A DNA stretch of 64,000 nt from Zoroaster sp. YZ-2022 (Eukaryota; Echinodermata; Asteroidea; Forcipulatida; Zoroasteridae): assembly GCA_029582265.1 (NCBI GenBank), contig CM055817.1, positions 24,681,023-24,745,022 on the forward strand, given 5' to 3'. The notes under the pieces were generated by a model. It was not told the DNA's origin. It worked only from the letters and a program-made list of their open reading frames with translations, and searched no databases. The first letter of the stretch is position 1. Each line of letters begins with the position of its first letter. Of the stretch, positions 46,487 through 58,424 are shown in pieces. The position numbers and the translations under genes were made by a program.

Positions 46487-47745
46487 AAAGGGAAAAACAA
46501 AAAATCAATAATCAATTCTTGCTGCTTCTTGGTTCATTCAAAATGTTCTCCAAATGTCATACATATAAGAGGTATGTGCTGTTCAAATCAGAAGTACTTT
46601 ATCATTATGATCCAATACTCGTCGACAATTAAAAATCATCATTAACAGTGTACAGCTTTGGCCATCGTAATGAATTTGTCCAAATCTAAAAAAGGTTTTC
46701 CTAGGATACATTTAAAAATTGGGGCATAAAACAGACACAACTCGGGAGTTTTATCCCTTCCCACACAAATTTACACTGCGTAACAATACAACCTTCTTTA
46801 TCATTACTTTTGTTTATGAGTTTAATTCCACTTGTGTGATGCTAATATAGCCACCTCAAAGAACTTTTCACCATGACTGAAGAAAATATCCTCCCCACTG
46901 TTGTTTCCAGAGATCTTCATCTCTCTGAATACTTATGTTTTTTTGTAAAGCAATATAATATCATATCGTTTTTTCCAGTTTAAAGTGGTTAAAAGAGAGT
47001 CACTTTTTTCTCATTATTACGGATTCCATTTGGTATTTAAAGTGGTTATCTTAAGCATCACTATAAAATAAAAATATAAAATACAGTAGTCATAATATGT
47101 ACAGAGAAGAAAACATTACTGTCATTATTCACGGCAAAGATTGATCGACCGCGTCCTCTTCCCCCATTGACTTTGGTTTTGTGATGTTTGCTTGAATCTT
47201 TACCTTTGAGATTCCGATGTGTCGGCTCTTTTCTAGGATTGCCATGTTTTCACTGTAACGCTGGACTCCGTACCTTCAAGTATAGGGGACGAAATATTTG
47301 CCTTTTTCGTCATTGGATTGGTGATCTTGTGTAGATTTGTACCGTGGTCAACAAATCGACTTGTCCTCCTGCTCCGGAGATGAATTGTGTTCATCTTCTT
47401 TCAGTTGTTTGGACTTCGGTTTCTCCACTGTATCGCTTGATTTGCGCTTTCTCTTGGACTATTTTTTTCTTTCTTGGCTTCCTCTTCTGCCTTGCGGCGT
47501 CCCAAAAGGTGGGGTGGGGGGGTAGTTGGTTTTCATTACCACCTTTCTGCCCGTTCCTTTTACTTCTGCTAGGAGTTGTGTTGGGACTGATCAGTGCCTG
47601 CTAAAGGATTAGTTCTGACTCATTCTGTGATGTGACTCATTCTGTGATGTGACTCATTCTGTCTTAGGTTTACTGGACTCTCCTATCTCCTTTCGATGTT
47701 GGGGTTTGTCTTTGGTTGGTCGGGCCTTGTCTTTGGCTGGTTGAG
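46487..47745. other. Mostly non-coding; probable LINE ORF1 downstream part
   Basis: On the minus strand, 47,745-47,350 is rich in Lys, Glu and Arg codons in broken frames, as expected for the decayed end of the ORF1 at 47,746-48,413. A 17-base unit, GACTCATTCTGTGATGT, is repeated at 47,617, 47,634 and (partly) 47,651. Nothing is recognised between 46,487 and 47,300. Confidence 0.4.
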
Positions 47746-48413
47746 CTATGTTTTTGGCTTTGTTTCTTTATTTTTCTCTGTTGTTGTAGGTTGATCGTCG
47801 TTACCGTCGTCTTCGTCGTTAGGTATCTTGTATTTATTGGGATCTTCACTCTTGGTGTCCTCGTCAGATTCGTTTTTTAGTGGGGTTATTGGTAGCGGTC
47901 ACGATGATAGGTATTTGCTGCGATATTTCCCGTTCTTACTCATCATGCCATCTTCTATGTGGACAATCCCGAGCAAAATGGTCGGTCTCATTACATATCT
48001 TGCAGGTTTTCTGCTGACCTCGGTGTCTTATCGGTAGTGTAAAACCACCTATTTTGAGGAAGCTGGGAATGGGTCGTTTAAGACTTTTCATCAATAGTCT
48101 CTATCATGTCATCAAAAACATGGGTTTGCCGTCGGATGTTAGCGACTGTTGCAAAGGACGACAAGGTTGTCACTGCAACATTATTAGCCATCTCATACGG
48201 GGCTTTTACATAGACGACAGTGGAACTCTGGACATTGGCTCTTTCGCACTGGATCATCCCTGACAGGGCTACCTTCTCGCAATGTTGTTCGTTGTCGAAG
48301 GAGACCTTAAACCAACCATTTTCCAGTGGTGCCATGCATTTGATGCTATTGACTGTACCTATTTCTTTGTTGATGGTATAATAGACTTCTTCAGGCGTGA
48401 TTTCATGTTAAAT
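47746..48413 (-). pseudogene. LINE ORF1-like zinc-knuckle protein, frame-broken
   Basis: On the minus strand a block with TPEEVYYTINKEIGTVNSIK and ENGWFKVSFDN (about 48,410-48,280) leads to RRQTHVFDDMIETIDEKS. After a shift near 48,070 it continues with SFLKIGGFTLPIRHRGQQK and a CCHC knuckle, CKICNETDHFARDC (about 47,952-47,995). An acidic Asp/Glu-rich tail ends at 47,746. This order is usual for the RNA-binding ORF1 protein of L1/Tx1-type LINEs. The gag of an LTR element is less likely because no protease or RT follows in frame. The copy is broken and its ORF2 is not seen nearby. Confidence 0.6.
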
Positions 48414-49452
48414 CGTTTGGTGTTCTGATGCTTCAATGGCGGGCGTTTAAAATCCCTAAGACTGTTATGACTACAACATGTATAGATAGTACTCACCTAA
48501 AAGATGAAGGCGACTCCAAATACAGGCAAAGCGTTTATAAACAATTCTAGATGAGAAATTAATTGATCCTGAAGATCCAAAAGTCCAAAAAGGTGGGAAA
48601 ACTCGTACGTAAAATGAGAGCTCATCATAAAACACGTCCCTGCGCCCTGAACGCACGCACGCAAGCACGCACGCACGCACAGTGACCCATTGCCATAAAT
48701 CCGTGTCGAAAAGTGTGGGGTGATATTCAAATTAAATTTGTGTGCATATTGCACAACGAAGTACTGCAGCGAACAACTAATCAGAATCTCACGGCTATAT
48801 TAAAAATGACATCCAAACGGACAAAGAAACAAACAAACAAATCACAATAAATAGGTTTTTCCGGCGAATTTCAAACCTTTTTCATTCAATTTAATACTGT
48901 TATGGCTTTAAACTAGCCAAACCGGAAACAATCTGACTCAAATAAATTACTAAGTATACAAAATAAGCTCTTCAACAATAATTTATTATTAACGTAAATA
49001 AACTCACATACCAACAACATGAATGGGTGGCAGTGCTAATCACGCCCCCAGACTGTGCCCGGACAGCTACTTGATCGATTCAAAAAGCCGTGCCCAAGTA
49101 TATAAAGTCTAATCACCCTAATTACTTTTCATGCAAAGTATTACTGCGCTTCATTTAAGAAGAAGTTCTATTAACATAACACCCATTGTAATTCGGATTT
49201 GATTTGAAAATGAATGATCTATTACATCATCATTCAACCAGCCAAAAAAAACCTCTCAAGTTGAGCATTCTATGTGAACGAATAACGTGGCAATATTGCA
49301 ACGGGAAACAAATCTGTTATGCAAGATGACCCCGTATGAATACTCAGGTTCTTGTTTGGTATTATCAAATTGTTGACATTGGCATTAACTCTCTAGCAAT
49401 TGGATAGCAGCACAAAAGTTTCGAAAAAGGCCTCAGTGACTTTCATAACTCA
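48414..49452. other. Non-coding sequence
   Basis: No gene is seen. A (CGCA)n-type short repeat lies at about 48,653-48,680. Confidence 0.4.
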
Positions 49453-50105
49453 CAATAATAATACTAATAATAATACAGAAGATTTATAATGCGCACATAT
49501 CCACCAAGAAGTGCTCAAGGCGCTTTACAGTAAACAAGAAATCATATACAGCATAAGAATAACAAATGCAATATAATACTAAACAAAAAGATTTAAAAAA
49601 TGCATAAATGAATGTTGAAAGTAGTCCTTATAGAGCAATACACACATACAAGTATGCTTTTTTAAGTTTTTTCTGAAGGAGTAAACAGTTTAGATTTCAC
49701 GAATGTACAGAGGAAAATCATTCCAAAAGGCGTGCAGCCATTAATTTCAAAAAGATCTGTCACCGCAAGAATGTTTAGACTTTTGTTCAGCCAGCAGAAA
49801 CTTTTGCACTTTGGACGTAACTTGGTGAGAGAGGGGATAGTGCATAGTGCTCAACAAGTCAGATATATATTAATGGTGCACAATCATTCAAAGATTTGAA
49901 AACGATAAGCAATTTTTTATAAATAATACGATAAGTGATATTGGCTAGCCAATGCAAATCTTTAAGGACGGGGTGGATATGGACATGATTTTTTAGAGAC
50001 AGTCACAATACGTGCAGCAGTGTTTTGAATCTTTTGTAGTTGTCGTAGTTGATCCTGAGGAAGTCCATAAAGCAGTGAATTTGCCATATCAAGACGAGAT
50101 GTTAT
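49453..50105 (-). pseudogene. L2-like LINE, 3' part (C-terminus, 3' tail)
   Basis: From the edge of the gypsy-2 LTR the minus strand reads TSRLDMANSLLYGLPQDQL, then QNTAARIVT, then (after a frame shift) HPVLKDLHWL and finally GDRSFEINGCTPFGM. This is the typical ordered C-terminus of L2-type RT proteins. The 3' tail (49,453-49,535) ends in AAT/ATT triplets and shares its sequence with the SINE at 61,167-61,532. The 5' part of the same LINE is at 58,425-59,885, on the far side of the gypsy-2 copy. Confidence 0.8.
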
Positions 50106-51168
50106 TGTGATACTCGGGATTTGAGAACAAAATAAATGAGGAAGACGGCTTTCCAAGGTTCAGTAGTTTATTCTGTGAATAAGACGAAGAGAATATAAAA
50201 TGGTGATTCGTCTCTAATGGAAAAATGGGTTGTCAGATTACAATAATTAAACGTAAAATTATTTACAAATTATTTACAATATAATGTCGGCCTAACTCGA
50301 AAATTAATTTAATTAGAGAAAAGGTAAGACTCTCTCATTCTCTAAATTATCCTTACTGTATATAGTTACTAGTTTTGTACATTTAAACAATAAAACAATG
50401 ACTTGAACGGTAGAACCATATATCTATAATTGCCATGGGAGGTTCCTTTAACTATCACCTCTTAAAATAAATATGCAATGCAAATAAATGTAATGGAAGC
50501 ACCTCCAAATCATCAAAATCAATTAATTTATCTAAGTGACTAATTGTAATTATGGTACTACATAATTTACAAAATAAGTGATTTGATTTAGTTTAAGCTC
50601 ATTTCATGAAAACCTCTCGAAAGCTGTCCGCCATCTTGCTGCTGCACCTTTTTTATGGAATAAATGGCTAAGACGGAATAAAACTTACAAAAAAATAACA
50701 AGGGAAACTTGGTTTGAACCTTGATTAAATGCATGAGATATCGATTGCGAATTATAAACCAAAGCTAGAGGTATTTAATACAATTTAGAGGTATTCAATA
50801 CAAATACTATACTATGACATGTTGGAAAATACAGATTCCGGTATTTTCTTAAATGGAAGATTTACAGTAAAGTATTTAGTGAAAATACACTCGGTAAGTA
50901 TAATATGCAGTATTAAAGAGATAAAATAAAGAAATTATTATTAACTGTGAATAAGACGAAGAGAATATAAAATGGTTATTCGTCTCTAACGGAAAAATGG
51001 GTTGTTAGCAGGACGTATCGTTGGTGGCGTCAAGCAGTTTGAATATTAATGAGATTTGGCGGATGAATAATAAACATGAATAGTTAGATAAAAAAATAGA
51101 TCCTTATTTAAACATAACGAGAATTATAAACAAAGAAATAGTGGGGGAATTACTTTACCACTGTCACA
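50106..51168 (-). repeat. Gypsy-2 3' LTR with 772-bp enlargement
   Basis: The 292-bp LTR is split. Bases 51,168-50,945 carry its first part and 50,236-50,106 its last part. A 64-bp segment of the LTR occurs on both sides (50,173-50,236 and 50,945-51,008). Confidence 0.85.
50237..50944. mobile_element. 708-bp insertion in gypsy-2 LTR, unknown class
   Basis: AT-rich sequence with no open frame and no obvious terminal inverted repeats. It is flanked by 64-bp direct repeats of LTR sequence. The duplicated flank is too long for an ordinary target duplication, so tandem duplication followed by insertion or template switching is more likely. Confidence 0.5.
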
Positions 51169-51565
51169 TTGTCCCCTCGCTTCAAACAAATGTCATCCTA
51201 GACATTTTGTCTAAACACATAGATATTATAATACACATAACCATTATTATTGTTCTTATACGAACTATACAGAAATTATTTGCAAAAGTCTGTGTTTTGT
51301 TGATCCGTTGCAATACTCTATTATTAATCAACAAAACTTGACAGGCGCCTTTGTCTTGTTAGGATTAATTATACAGAGTTCAGAAAAATTACCTACTATG
51401 GAACTTAAAACAAAAATACGATGGTTCTTCGCGTGATTCACCATTATTAATCAAAAGAAAACAACTTTGACTGTCAAGTTATTTCATTTACGTTTTACTA
51501 CACAATAAATTGTATAAATTCATTACTACCAAAAAATTACACTTGCTATAAGGTCAAACGAAATA

Positions 51566-54500
51566 TTACTCTTTTGCGGCTAATCGGAGATAGACATTTC
51601 TTCGTGTCTTTGCCATTTCTGGACTTCTCCATTTTGCCCAAATCCTTCTTCCTGCTTCTATTCTGTTTCTATAGGAAATCTCTGCTGGTTTTGTTTTGCA
51701 GGTTTCTACTACTTGATGCAATTTGTTTTGACGAAGGTAATCGTAGGTGAACCTAACTACTGGTTTCCTTATTCGCTTTGGTCTACCAGTCTCCTCTGTA
51801 TCTATTATTATGCTTTCAGTCAATGTTCAGGCGAGAGCATGTCACTGACGTCATCTAACTGTGACTGTGTGGTGACGCCCCTTGATTGTTCGATATCTCT
51901 TGTGTCATGTTCTGGCTCTGAGGAAGTAACCTGAGATGGGTTCGAGACTGAAGGGCCCTGTGAGAAGTCTTCAACGGTTGACAATAAGGGTGAAGTTATA
52001 TGTTGAGGCTTTTGTCCAGTTTCCATTTCTGGTTGAATGGCTACTGGCAGAAAGGCGATGTCTATTTCTTCCTGTGGCTCTTCCTCCGTCTCTTTTTGAA
52101 TCGAATTATTGTTTAGTATGTTCGTCGTGTTGAGTGTAAAGTTGCTTGTCTGTTTTATTGTCTTTAGGCTTTTCGTTGTTTTGTAGGTTGCTCTGTTCCA
52201 TCGGCAGAAACATACATGGAGTTAACAGATTTCGATGGAGTTTTCTTTCCTTTCGACTTTCCAGTGAGCAGACTGTTTAAACTGGAAGATTAGGTTGCTT
52301 TGAGATGACAATATACGGATTTGGTTCCCACCTATCTCTTAGTTTCTGAGTCCCTATAACGTGCTTGTTTTGGACCAAAACTCTGTCACCTAGCTGAAGG
52401 GGTGCTTCTCGAGTTCCTCTGTCGTATAGTCGTTTTTGTTTTCTCTTGGCATTTCTTACAGCGTCACTTGCTGTTTTATAAGCGTGCTGCAGGCGGTCTC
52501 TTAAGTTCTCTACGAACTCGTCATAGGTTGGTTGGTCCTGATTGTTTGTTCCGAGACCAAACATTAGATCGATCGGCAGATTGGCGTGTCTTCCAAACAT
52601 TAGAAAAAATGGGGCGTATCCTGTCGAGTCGTGTCTGGTTGAGTTGTAGGCGTGTGTCATGGGACCAACGTACTGTTTCCAATTCTTCTTTTGATCTTCC
52701 TTCAGAGTACCTAGCATGTTGAGGAGAGTATGGTTAAACCTTTCGGTTTGTCCATTCCCTTGAGGATGGTAGGGTGTGGTTCTACTCTTCTGGATCCCCG
52801 AAACTTTGCATAACTCCCGAATTAATTGTCTCTCAAAGTTGCGTCCCGTGGAAACCCGTAGTGTTGAATAACATCTTCCCATAATATTTTCGCCACGGTG
52901 TCTGCCTTTTGATCGCGGGTGGGATGGGCTTGAGCGTACTTTGTGAAGTGGTCTGTGATGACGAGAATATTTTCATGTCCGCCTTTAGATCTTTCGAGCT
53001 TGAGGAAGTCAATGCAGAGCAACTCCATTGGTTCACTGGTGTGGATTGAAACTAACGGGACTCTTGCTTTTGTTTCTGAAGTTTTACGCAGACAGCATCT
53101 TTTGCAACTTCCACACCATTGCATTACATCTTCTGCCATCTTAGGCCAGAACAATCTGGATCGGACTATGTTAAGCGTCCTGTCAAAACCCATATGGCCG
53201 CTATCGTTGTGTAAGCCTGTCAGGGCCGTATTTCTGTACTGACGGGGCAAAACGAACTGAAATGAGACTTCTCCATCTGTTGACTTTCTTGTACGGTAGA
53301 GGATGTCCTTTCTCATGCGAAGTTTGTCCCATTGGCGAAAAATAAGGTATACACCCGGGTGGCTCTCGCAGCTTCTCTGATTGGTTTGGTCGTCTCTCTT
53401 TCTCAAGATAAAGTATAACTCTTCCGATGTGAGGGTCATCTCTCTGAGCAATGGCCAACTCTTTATGAGAAATTGATGGTAGGTCTGTGTTTGTTTCCGA
53501 TTGTGGTAATTTAGCACGCTGTCTGGTAGTAACCTGGCATTGTGATACTGTACTCTCCATGAAGAGGGGGGACTCTTGTTGGTAGCCATTACAGATAGCA
53601 TTGACAACATCGGTTGGGATTGTTACGGCGTCTTTGCTGAATTCGATGGATGTTCTATTTGGTTCTGGGTTGTCCTTCCTTGAAAGAGCGTCAGCAGCCG
53701 CATTGTTCTTCCCTGGCTTGTATTTGTCGGAGAAATTAAACTGAGAGAGGGCAGCAACCCAGCGTTGCCCTGTGGCGTCCAACTTCGCTGTGGTCGTAAC
53801 ATACAACAGAGGGTTGTTATCTGTAAAAACCTGTATTTGGGCGCCTAGGAGTTAGTCCCTCAGTTTATCGGTAATTGCCCATTTCAAAGCAAGGAATTCC
53901 AATTTATGCGCCGGATATCGCTTTTCAGATGGCGAAAGACCTCTGCTTGCGTAGGCAATTATTCTCTCGTGGCCATGTTGGATTTGGCTAAGGATGGCAC
54001 CAAGCGCCGTGCCAGACGCATCTATCTGGAGGATGAACGATAGGTTATAGTCGGCATAGGCTAGTATTGGTGCAGTTGTCATCAGTGTCTTCAAGGTATT
54101 GAATGCTGCCCGACACTTGGCTGTATGGTGGAGCTGGTGGTGACGATTTTCGTTTGCCCTTTTTATTTCGTCTAGGATCACCTGAGGTCAGTTCGTAAAG
54201 AGGGGCAACGATACTTGAGTACCCTTTGATGAAACGCCTACAGTATCCAGTAAAACCAAGGAAACGAAGAAGTTCTTTGCGTGTAGTAGGTTGTTGCCAA
54301 TCTCTAACTTGTGAAATTTTATCTGGGTCTGTAGCAATACCATGGGCAGAGACTACGTGGCCAAGGTACTTGACTTCCTTTTGAAGGAGATTGCACTTCG
54401 ATGGTTTTAACTTCAGACCATGTTGTCGCAAACAAGAAAATACCTTGTCTAGGCGCTGAATATGCTCCTGAAAGGTGGCAGAGAAGACAATTATATCGTC

Positions 54501-55865
54501 TAAATAGAGAAGACAGGTGGAATAATTCAGATCTCCCAAACAGGTAGTCATGAGTCGCTGGAAGGTTGCTGGAGCATTCTGTAAGCCGAATGGCATCCTG
54601 TTACACTCATAGAGTCCCGAGGGTGTAGTGAATGCCGTCTTGTGTTTATCTTGCTCTTCCACCTCAACCTGCCAGTAACCGGATGTTAAGTCTAGGGTGG
54701 TAAAAATTGAATCATTCCCCAGAGCATCTAGGGCCTCCTCAATGCGAGGAAGAGGAAATGCATTTCGGACGGTTCTGCTGTTAAGCTGTCTGTAGTCTAT
54801 GCATAGCCTCAAGGAGCCGTCTTTCTTGTGAGCTATAACTATAGGAGATGCATATGGTGAACAGCTTCGACGAATGACTTCCGTTCTCTCCATAGTTGCT
54901 AGTTGGTCCTTTACATCTTGATAAAGTGTTGGTGGAATGCGTCGGTAAGGAAGCCGAAAAGGTTGGTTGTCGATGAGAGGTATGCTGTGTTTTACTGTTG
55001 AAGTTCTTCCAAAATCTTGAGAATCGACGGAGAAAACATCAGCGTATTTAAGAAGGAGATCAGACAATTGTTTCCTCTGTGTGTCATCTACAAGTGTTGC
55101 GTTAGACAAAAGTACGACTGGTACTTTGTCAGATAACCCTGAAGCACTTTGAGTTCTGACGCGTCCATGGACTATGCTTTCTTGGCAGTTTCCTGAATCT
55201 TCACGCCTTGTATCCGCATTTCCTTCTTCAATCCTCACAGGTGACTTCATGAGATAACCGTCTGGAGTCTGGTTTAGCTGGAGGACTTCGGATACCTGCG
55301 CTAACTGGGAGTTCCGAGGAATAGTGATGGACCTTGTTGATATATTGCAAACTCTTACGGGTACTTGTCGATTCTGTCTCACGTCTGCGACCAGATGAGC
55401 AATCCTCAAACAAGACGCACTATTTGGTAGACCTTCGACTATGACAGTGGCCGATTGGGTTGCGTGGGGCTTGGCACATTATTTCTACTTCCTCCCCAGG
55501 TTGTATATTTCTAGGGTAGCGGCCAACATACTTAGCGTAAACTATCCTTCCTAGGGAACTTTCTGGCCATTGGCTCCTTCTATGATTACGTCAGCTGATG
55601 ACAACTTGACGTCCCTCAGTTTTCGATGTCCTTTCCATAGGTCTTCTGTGATAGATGATATCTGGGAACCAGAATCAATAAGTGCCTTGTAAGTAACACC
55701 ACTTATCTCAACATAGTCTTCGTTGTGGGGGCCAATTAAACGTTGGTGGTCCGTCTCTTGTTCGTTTGATTGAATTAATGTTGATTTAGAAGCAGTATGA
55801 ACTATTGGGCTGGATTCTGGGCGTCCAACGGTTTGCCCTTTGACCGTTGGCCCTTGAAGTTTAAA
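51566..55865 (-). pseudogene. Gypsy-2 pol, minus-strand copy, broken
   Basis: Reading right to left: the -1 frame after the slippery site, a protease with ALIDSGSQISSI (about 55,690), RT with the catalytic YLDD intact (about 54,494-54,508), RNase H with LQIDASGTALGAIL, an integrase HHCC domain, a D-D-E core and the C-terminal acidic tail ending at 51,566. Against the plus copy it lacks about 253 bp after KVP (equivalent to 39,950-40,202), between protease and RT. Frame breaks lie near 54,130, 53,850, 53,330, 52,840 and 51,900. A TAA after QPNLPV at about 52,277 cuts the GPY/F-like region. Confidence 0.88.
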
Positions 55866-57317
55866 GGCTGCATCCGACATCCTCTTGCGATGTGCCCTTC
55901 ATGGCCACAACGGTGGCAGATGAAGACTCTTGTGTCACCTTGCAAAGAGTACGTATCTTGATGCTGTGGTTGTTGGTAATTGTGTTGCTGTCGAGGATGA
56001 TACATCTGTTGCTGTTGTGGGTGATACATCTGTTGCTGTTGTGGGTGATGCATCTGTTGCTGTTGTGGATGATACATCTGTTGCTGATCAGTGGAGTTTT
56101 GTCCGGAGGTTAAGTGTTCGACGGTCCGGGCTAGCTCATGGAACTTCAGAATAAGACTTTGAATGACATCTTCGGAGGTTTGTTGTTGTTTGCCTGCGTG
56201 CTGAGTATCAGGAGGCCATCTGAGTCTTTGGGGTAGCCTTTGGTTGCTTTTGTTGAACATGCAACGGAAGAGCTGGTGTTTTGCCCGCTATGTACTGAGG
56301 TTGTGTTTGGGCTTTGGAGTCTGGCTTAGATTTGAAGGCTGCTGATGTGCGAGCTTCTCTGTCGATTTGCCTTAACTCGATTTGTAACTCTCGAAAAGCC
56401 ATCTCTCTGGGTTTCATCGGTGCCAGTCTACTGGTAATTTTGTCGTCGTTTACTCCTCTCATAAACTGTTGAGTTAGCATTTTATTTCGATTTGCCATAG
56501 GCTGATTTCTGTTCATTCTTTCCTCAACGGTTCTAAGGGTGGCCTCTAATTCGACTGCGTAGATCCCAGGTGATTCGTTCGGAAGTCGGAACCTTTCGTA
56601 GAAATCAGCCAGTGGGTCGCCAAGCATTGAGATGTTTCCAAACTGAGCTCTTAGTTCAGCAAAAGCCTGACTTGGTGTCTGTTGTTCAGGGGGGAGGTTA
56701 AGGACCAGCTTTCGTGCGGCTCCCCCGAGGTATCTTACTATTGTCCCAAACTGCATATGCGTCGCCATCGATGTGCTGTCAATCAAATACTTTGTATCTC
56801 GGATCCAATCCAGTCAATACAAATATTTGAGCCTTCACGTCCAGTATAGATAGGAACACTTCACTTGATGAGAAGGCATAAGGTGAACCTGCCTTAAAGA
56901 AGATTTGGTTTGATTGCCCAAGTGATGATGAGTTTCGGGTAAGAATCTCGGGTGCGTGGGTGTAGAGGAGCTCTGTCCAGGGGCTGTACGGGCTGTAACA
57001 TCACGGAAGGGAGAAAAGCTATGTCTAGGGGCTGCACGGGCTATAACATCGAGAGGAGCCTTCGGTCGTTGTTGAGAATGCTTACTTTCGGATAGTTGAC
57101 GTTCTATCGCAGCTATGTCTGCCAGAATCTGGTCGCCAAGCGGTTTCAGGTTTTGGAGGTCATCTAGTGTCGGACTGGTATGCGGACTGGTTCGATGGGT
57201 TTGTGCATGAGTACCAGTGGAGGGGTGGAATGACGAAGTTCGGCTTGGTGGTGGATGGCCACGAACAGTAGTTGGGGTGGGAAACAAATGTTCTTCGGTT
57301 CGCCTAGAGGTAGCCAT
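55802..57317 (-). pseudogene. Gypsy-2 gag, minus-strand copy, broken
   Basis: The ATG at 57,317 opens MATSRRTEEHLFPTPTT and a Pro/Ser-rich N-terminus in frame to about 56,850. The capsid-like part (56,786-56,208) and the C-terminal part (56,260-55,802) follow after frame changes near 56,810 and 56,220. The Gln-rich repeat and an intact CCHC zinc knuckle CHRCGHEGHIARGC are present near 55,870-55,915. The -1 signal stands at 55,859-55,865. Gag stops at 55,802. Confidence 0.85.
55819..55865 (-). promoter_or_regulatory. -1 ribosomal frameshift signal, minus-strand copy
   Basis: TTTAAAC at 55,865-55,859 with the same 8-bp stem (55,843-55,850 with 55,825-55,832) and loop GGGC to GCCC pairing as in the plus copy. 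No base in the 47-base element differs between copies. Confidence 0.8.
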
Positions 57318-58424
57318 ATTACTCGATTGTAAAATTATACAGAGCGTTCTTAGGAAAAGCGCTGTCAGATATAACATTTAATCCAATTTGATTGATCAAA
57401 AATAAGTGATTTAGAATTGATGGGAATAGAAAAACATTATCAGGTTCAAGCACAGTAAACAAAAAAACGATTGATGTACCACAATTCAATAGAAGTAATA
57501 AATGACGAGTATAAATTGGTTAAACCTCAATCAAATATAAATCAATAAACATCAATCAAATCTGAAATCGGTATAATTAGTCACAAATCAAACGTCAATC
57601 AAGTAACTCAGTGAAAGATCAATTAAAATAGAACGTTGCTGGCAAATTTGTACCTCTTCTTCAAATTCGAGGACAAATAATCAGTATAAATCGATGTCAA
57701 AGAACAATTTAGCAAGAAATGCAAAAATGTTAAATACAATCAAGAAATGTCTGTTATCGATAATGTACAGTGTCGCAAAAGTTGTGGTATTCTGATTCGC
57801 ACAGAGATGATACTTGAAGCTTTGGGAAGATCGACAATTTAAATCTACGCCTTATACGCCTTAAAATACATAATCTTATAGAGTGGGGGATTAAGGTAAT
57901 CGAGCGTAACGTAAGTCTGTTGCACAGGGTATAATTGCAATACAAAACAAACAATAATGAAACGAGATTTCTGATAATTGGTGGAAATCGTCCCACCTGT
58001 TATGCAAGGATCAGAACACCACTAAGTACAAGCTTTATATGGACACCTGATTTGGTGTGATAATCAAACAATGAATAAACTATTGCTTTTGTACCTTTTG
58101 AGTATTTGTGTCTTGCGTATGGACTAATGGATCACTGACACCGGAAATCTTTAGCTCAGCGATTGTGTTTTAGAGTTTCACGCGGATCTATTCCAATTGG
58201 CTTTGCTGATGCCTATAGTTCCGTGTGATCACGATTGAAATACAGTTCCCTAATGGCAAATCAATCTTCAGCACGTAGGCTAAGTTCAGTTCATGTTTCG
58301 TCTTCGCGAATGTCTTGGCGATATCCTGGATTATTAAGGCCAAGTTGCACAGACCGCAGTTCTAATGTATCTCACGCCAATGGCGTAGTTGACCTGGTCC
58401 TTCAGTAATGCACCACAGTAAGTC
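57318..58424 (-). other. Gypsy-2 leader, minus-strand copy
   Basis: Non-coding leader matching 37,079-38,182 of the other copy. Short open frames here are also present in that copy but lack protein character. Confidence 0.7.

Larger units (their letters stand above)
50106..58424 (-). mobile_element. Gypsy-2, minus-strand copy, 5' end missing
   Basis: Same family as 34,427-44,894 in reverse orientation. It has a 3' LTR (50,106-51,168, enlarged by an insertion), pol, gag and part of the leader. It ends at 58,424 opposite position 37,079 of the other copy, so the 5' LTR and PBS are gone. It lies between two halves of one L2-like LINE. Confidence 0.9.

Noticed and set aside
45949..46632. Long open frames across 45,949-46,632 on both strands
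   Set aside because: They consist of undetermined bases in the assembly gap.
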